A stretch of 64,000 bases of DNA from Parabacteroides sp. (lineage in GTDB: Bacteria > Bacteroidota > Bacteroidia > Bacteroidales > Tannerellaceae): contig DXVO01000022.1 in assembly GCA_019417325.1 (NCBI GenBank), positions 62,001-126,000 of the forward strand, given 5' to 3'. The position numbers and the translations under genes were made by a program. The notes beneath the pieces were generated by a model. That model had not been told where the DNA came from and ran no database searches. It was given only the letters and a program-made list of their open reading frames with translations. Below are positions 63,732 to 64,000 of the stretch, piece by piece (within the stretch, counting starts at the first letter, position 1; every line of letters starts with the position of its first letter).

Positions 63732-64000
63732 TTAATTGGAATCACGGACACAGCGCACAGAACACGATGTTTTCTTATCATACGGAGATAGCACCAACGT
63801 ACAATCTACAGTCTGATTTACATAATCATAATACATGCCCCATGCTTCGTTTTCGTTTACTTCAGTACCGGTCCAGTAGGGTTTATTCCGATTCTCATCC
63901 TTGCCAAAGTTCAAATCGGAAAGTGAGCCACTACCCGATACCAGTACCAATACAGCACGTAACTCGGAGGCTCTCGGGAGTCTCCAGTTATGAAAACCGC
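63732..64000 (-). CDS. C-terminal end of a DUF1566/Lcl-domain fimbrial protein (partial)
   Basis: The reading frame is open to the window edge at 64000 and is therefore cut at its N-terminal side. The visible part contains GFHNWRLPRASELRAVLVLV, then KPYWTGTEVNENEAWGMYYD, and ends SCSVRCVRDSN. This is the same domain seen in the two genes downstream. It is 15 bp from the fimbrillin-like gene, in the same orientation. Confidence 0.72.
   Translation of the reverse strand, partial: GFHNWRLPRASELRAVLVLVSGSGSLSDLNFGKDENRNKPYWTGTEVNENEAWGMYYDYVNQTVDCTLVLSPYDKKTSCSVRCVRDSN

Noticed and set aside
1..64000. CRISPR array, defence island or integrative element
   Set aside because: I found no spaced direct repeats, Cas-like, restriction, recombinase, transposase or relaxase proteins in any frame.

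Overview
The window is a chromosomal segment of a gut-type Bacteroidales bacterium, most likely Bacteroides or Parabacteroides. The evidence is a SusC/SusD pair with an ECF sigma/FecR switch, DUF5686, DUF1460 and DUF4251 family proteins, a fimbrillin-type locus, and repeated matches to the Bacteroidetes promoter -7 element TAnnTTTG. The genus is an inference. I saw no rRNA, tRNA, CRISPR array, insertion sequence or prophage.

Layout. 1-12.4 kb is mostly housekeeping: the start of a probable GH78 lipoprotein, prmA, a small membrane-protein trio (YtxH-like, holin-like, unknown), gap, miaA, kdsA, a Crp/Fnr regulator, a DUF5686 outer-membrane protein, and a leftward cutC-pspC-uvrB-DUF1460 operon. 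12.5-34.1 kb is one leftward exopolysaccharide/capsule operon. It starts at a strong promoter near 34.26 kb and ends at a hairpin terminator near 12.48 kb. It encodes a PglF/CapD dehydratase, TviC/WbpP epimerase, TviB/WbpO dehydrogenase, Wzx flippase, three acetyltransferases, Wzy polymerase, two GT4 glycosyltransferases, a polysaccharide deacetylase, PglC/PglD/PglE homologues, a split YjbH pair, an unclassified lipoprotein, Wza, a Wzc tyrosine kinase with a Gly-Tyr tail, and a YwqE-type phosphatase. The parts list predicts an initiating bacillosamine-type diamino sugar on undecaprenyl phosphate and a repeat unit containing an N-acetyl hexosaminuronic acid.

34.9-39.8 kb encodes an EamA transporter and an EmrA-EmrB-TolC-type efflux operon. 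40.2-45.2 kb is the threonine operon: aspartokinase/homoserine dehydrogenase, a phosphoglycerate-mutase-like probable homoserine kinase, and threonine synthase. Its ~280-nt leader looks like an attenuator with a Thr/Ile-containing leader peptide. A secreted C39-like protein converges on thrC, followed by a 51-codon fragment of a Bro-N/antirepressor-like gene that still has its own promoter.

46.4-54.4 kb is a sigma/anti-sigma-controlled SusC/SusD uptake locus. Its only visible enzyme is a secreted endonuclease/exonuclease/phosphatase-family protein; no glycoside hydrolase is present. 54.5-57.0 kb holds a Gfo/Idh/MocA oxidoreductase, a ComB-like phosphatase and a DUF4251 protein. 57.1-64 kb is the end of a fimbria-like locus: a 1046-residue lipoprotein with repeats and an OmpA-like domain, a DUF3575 protein, a small unknown, and three proteins ending in similar DUF1566/Lcl-like domains, the last cut by the window edge.
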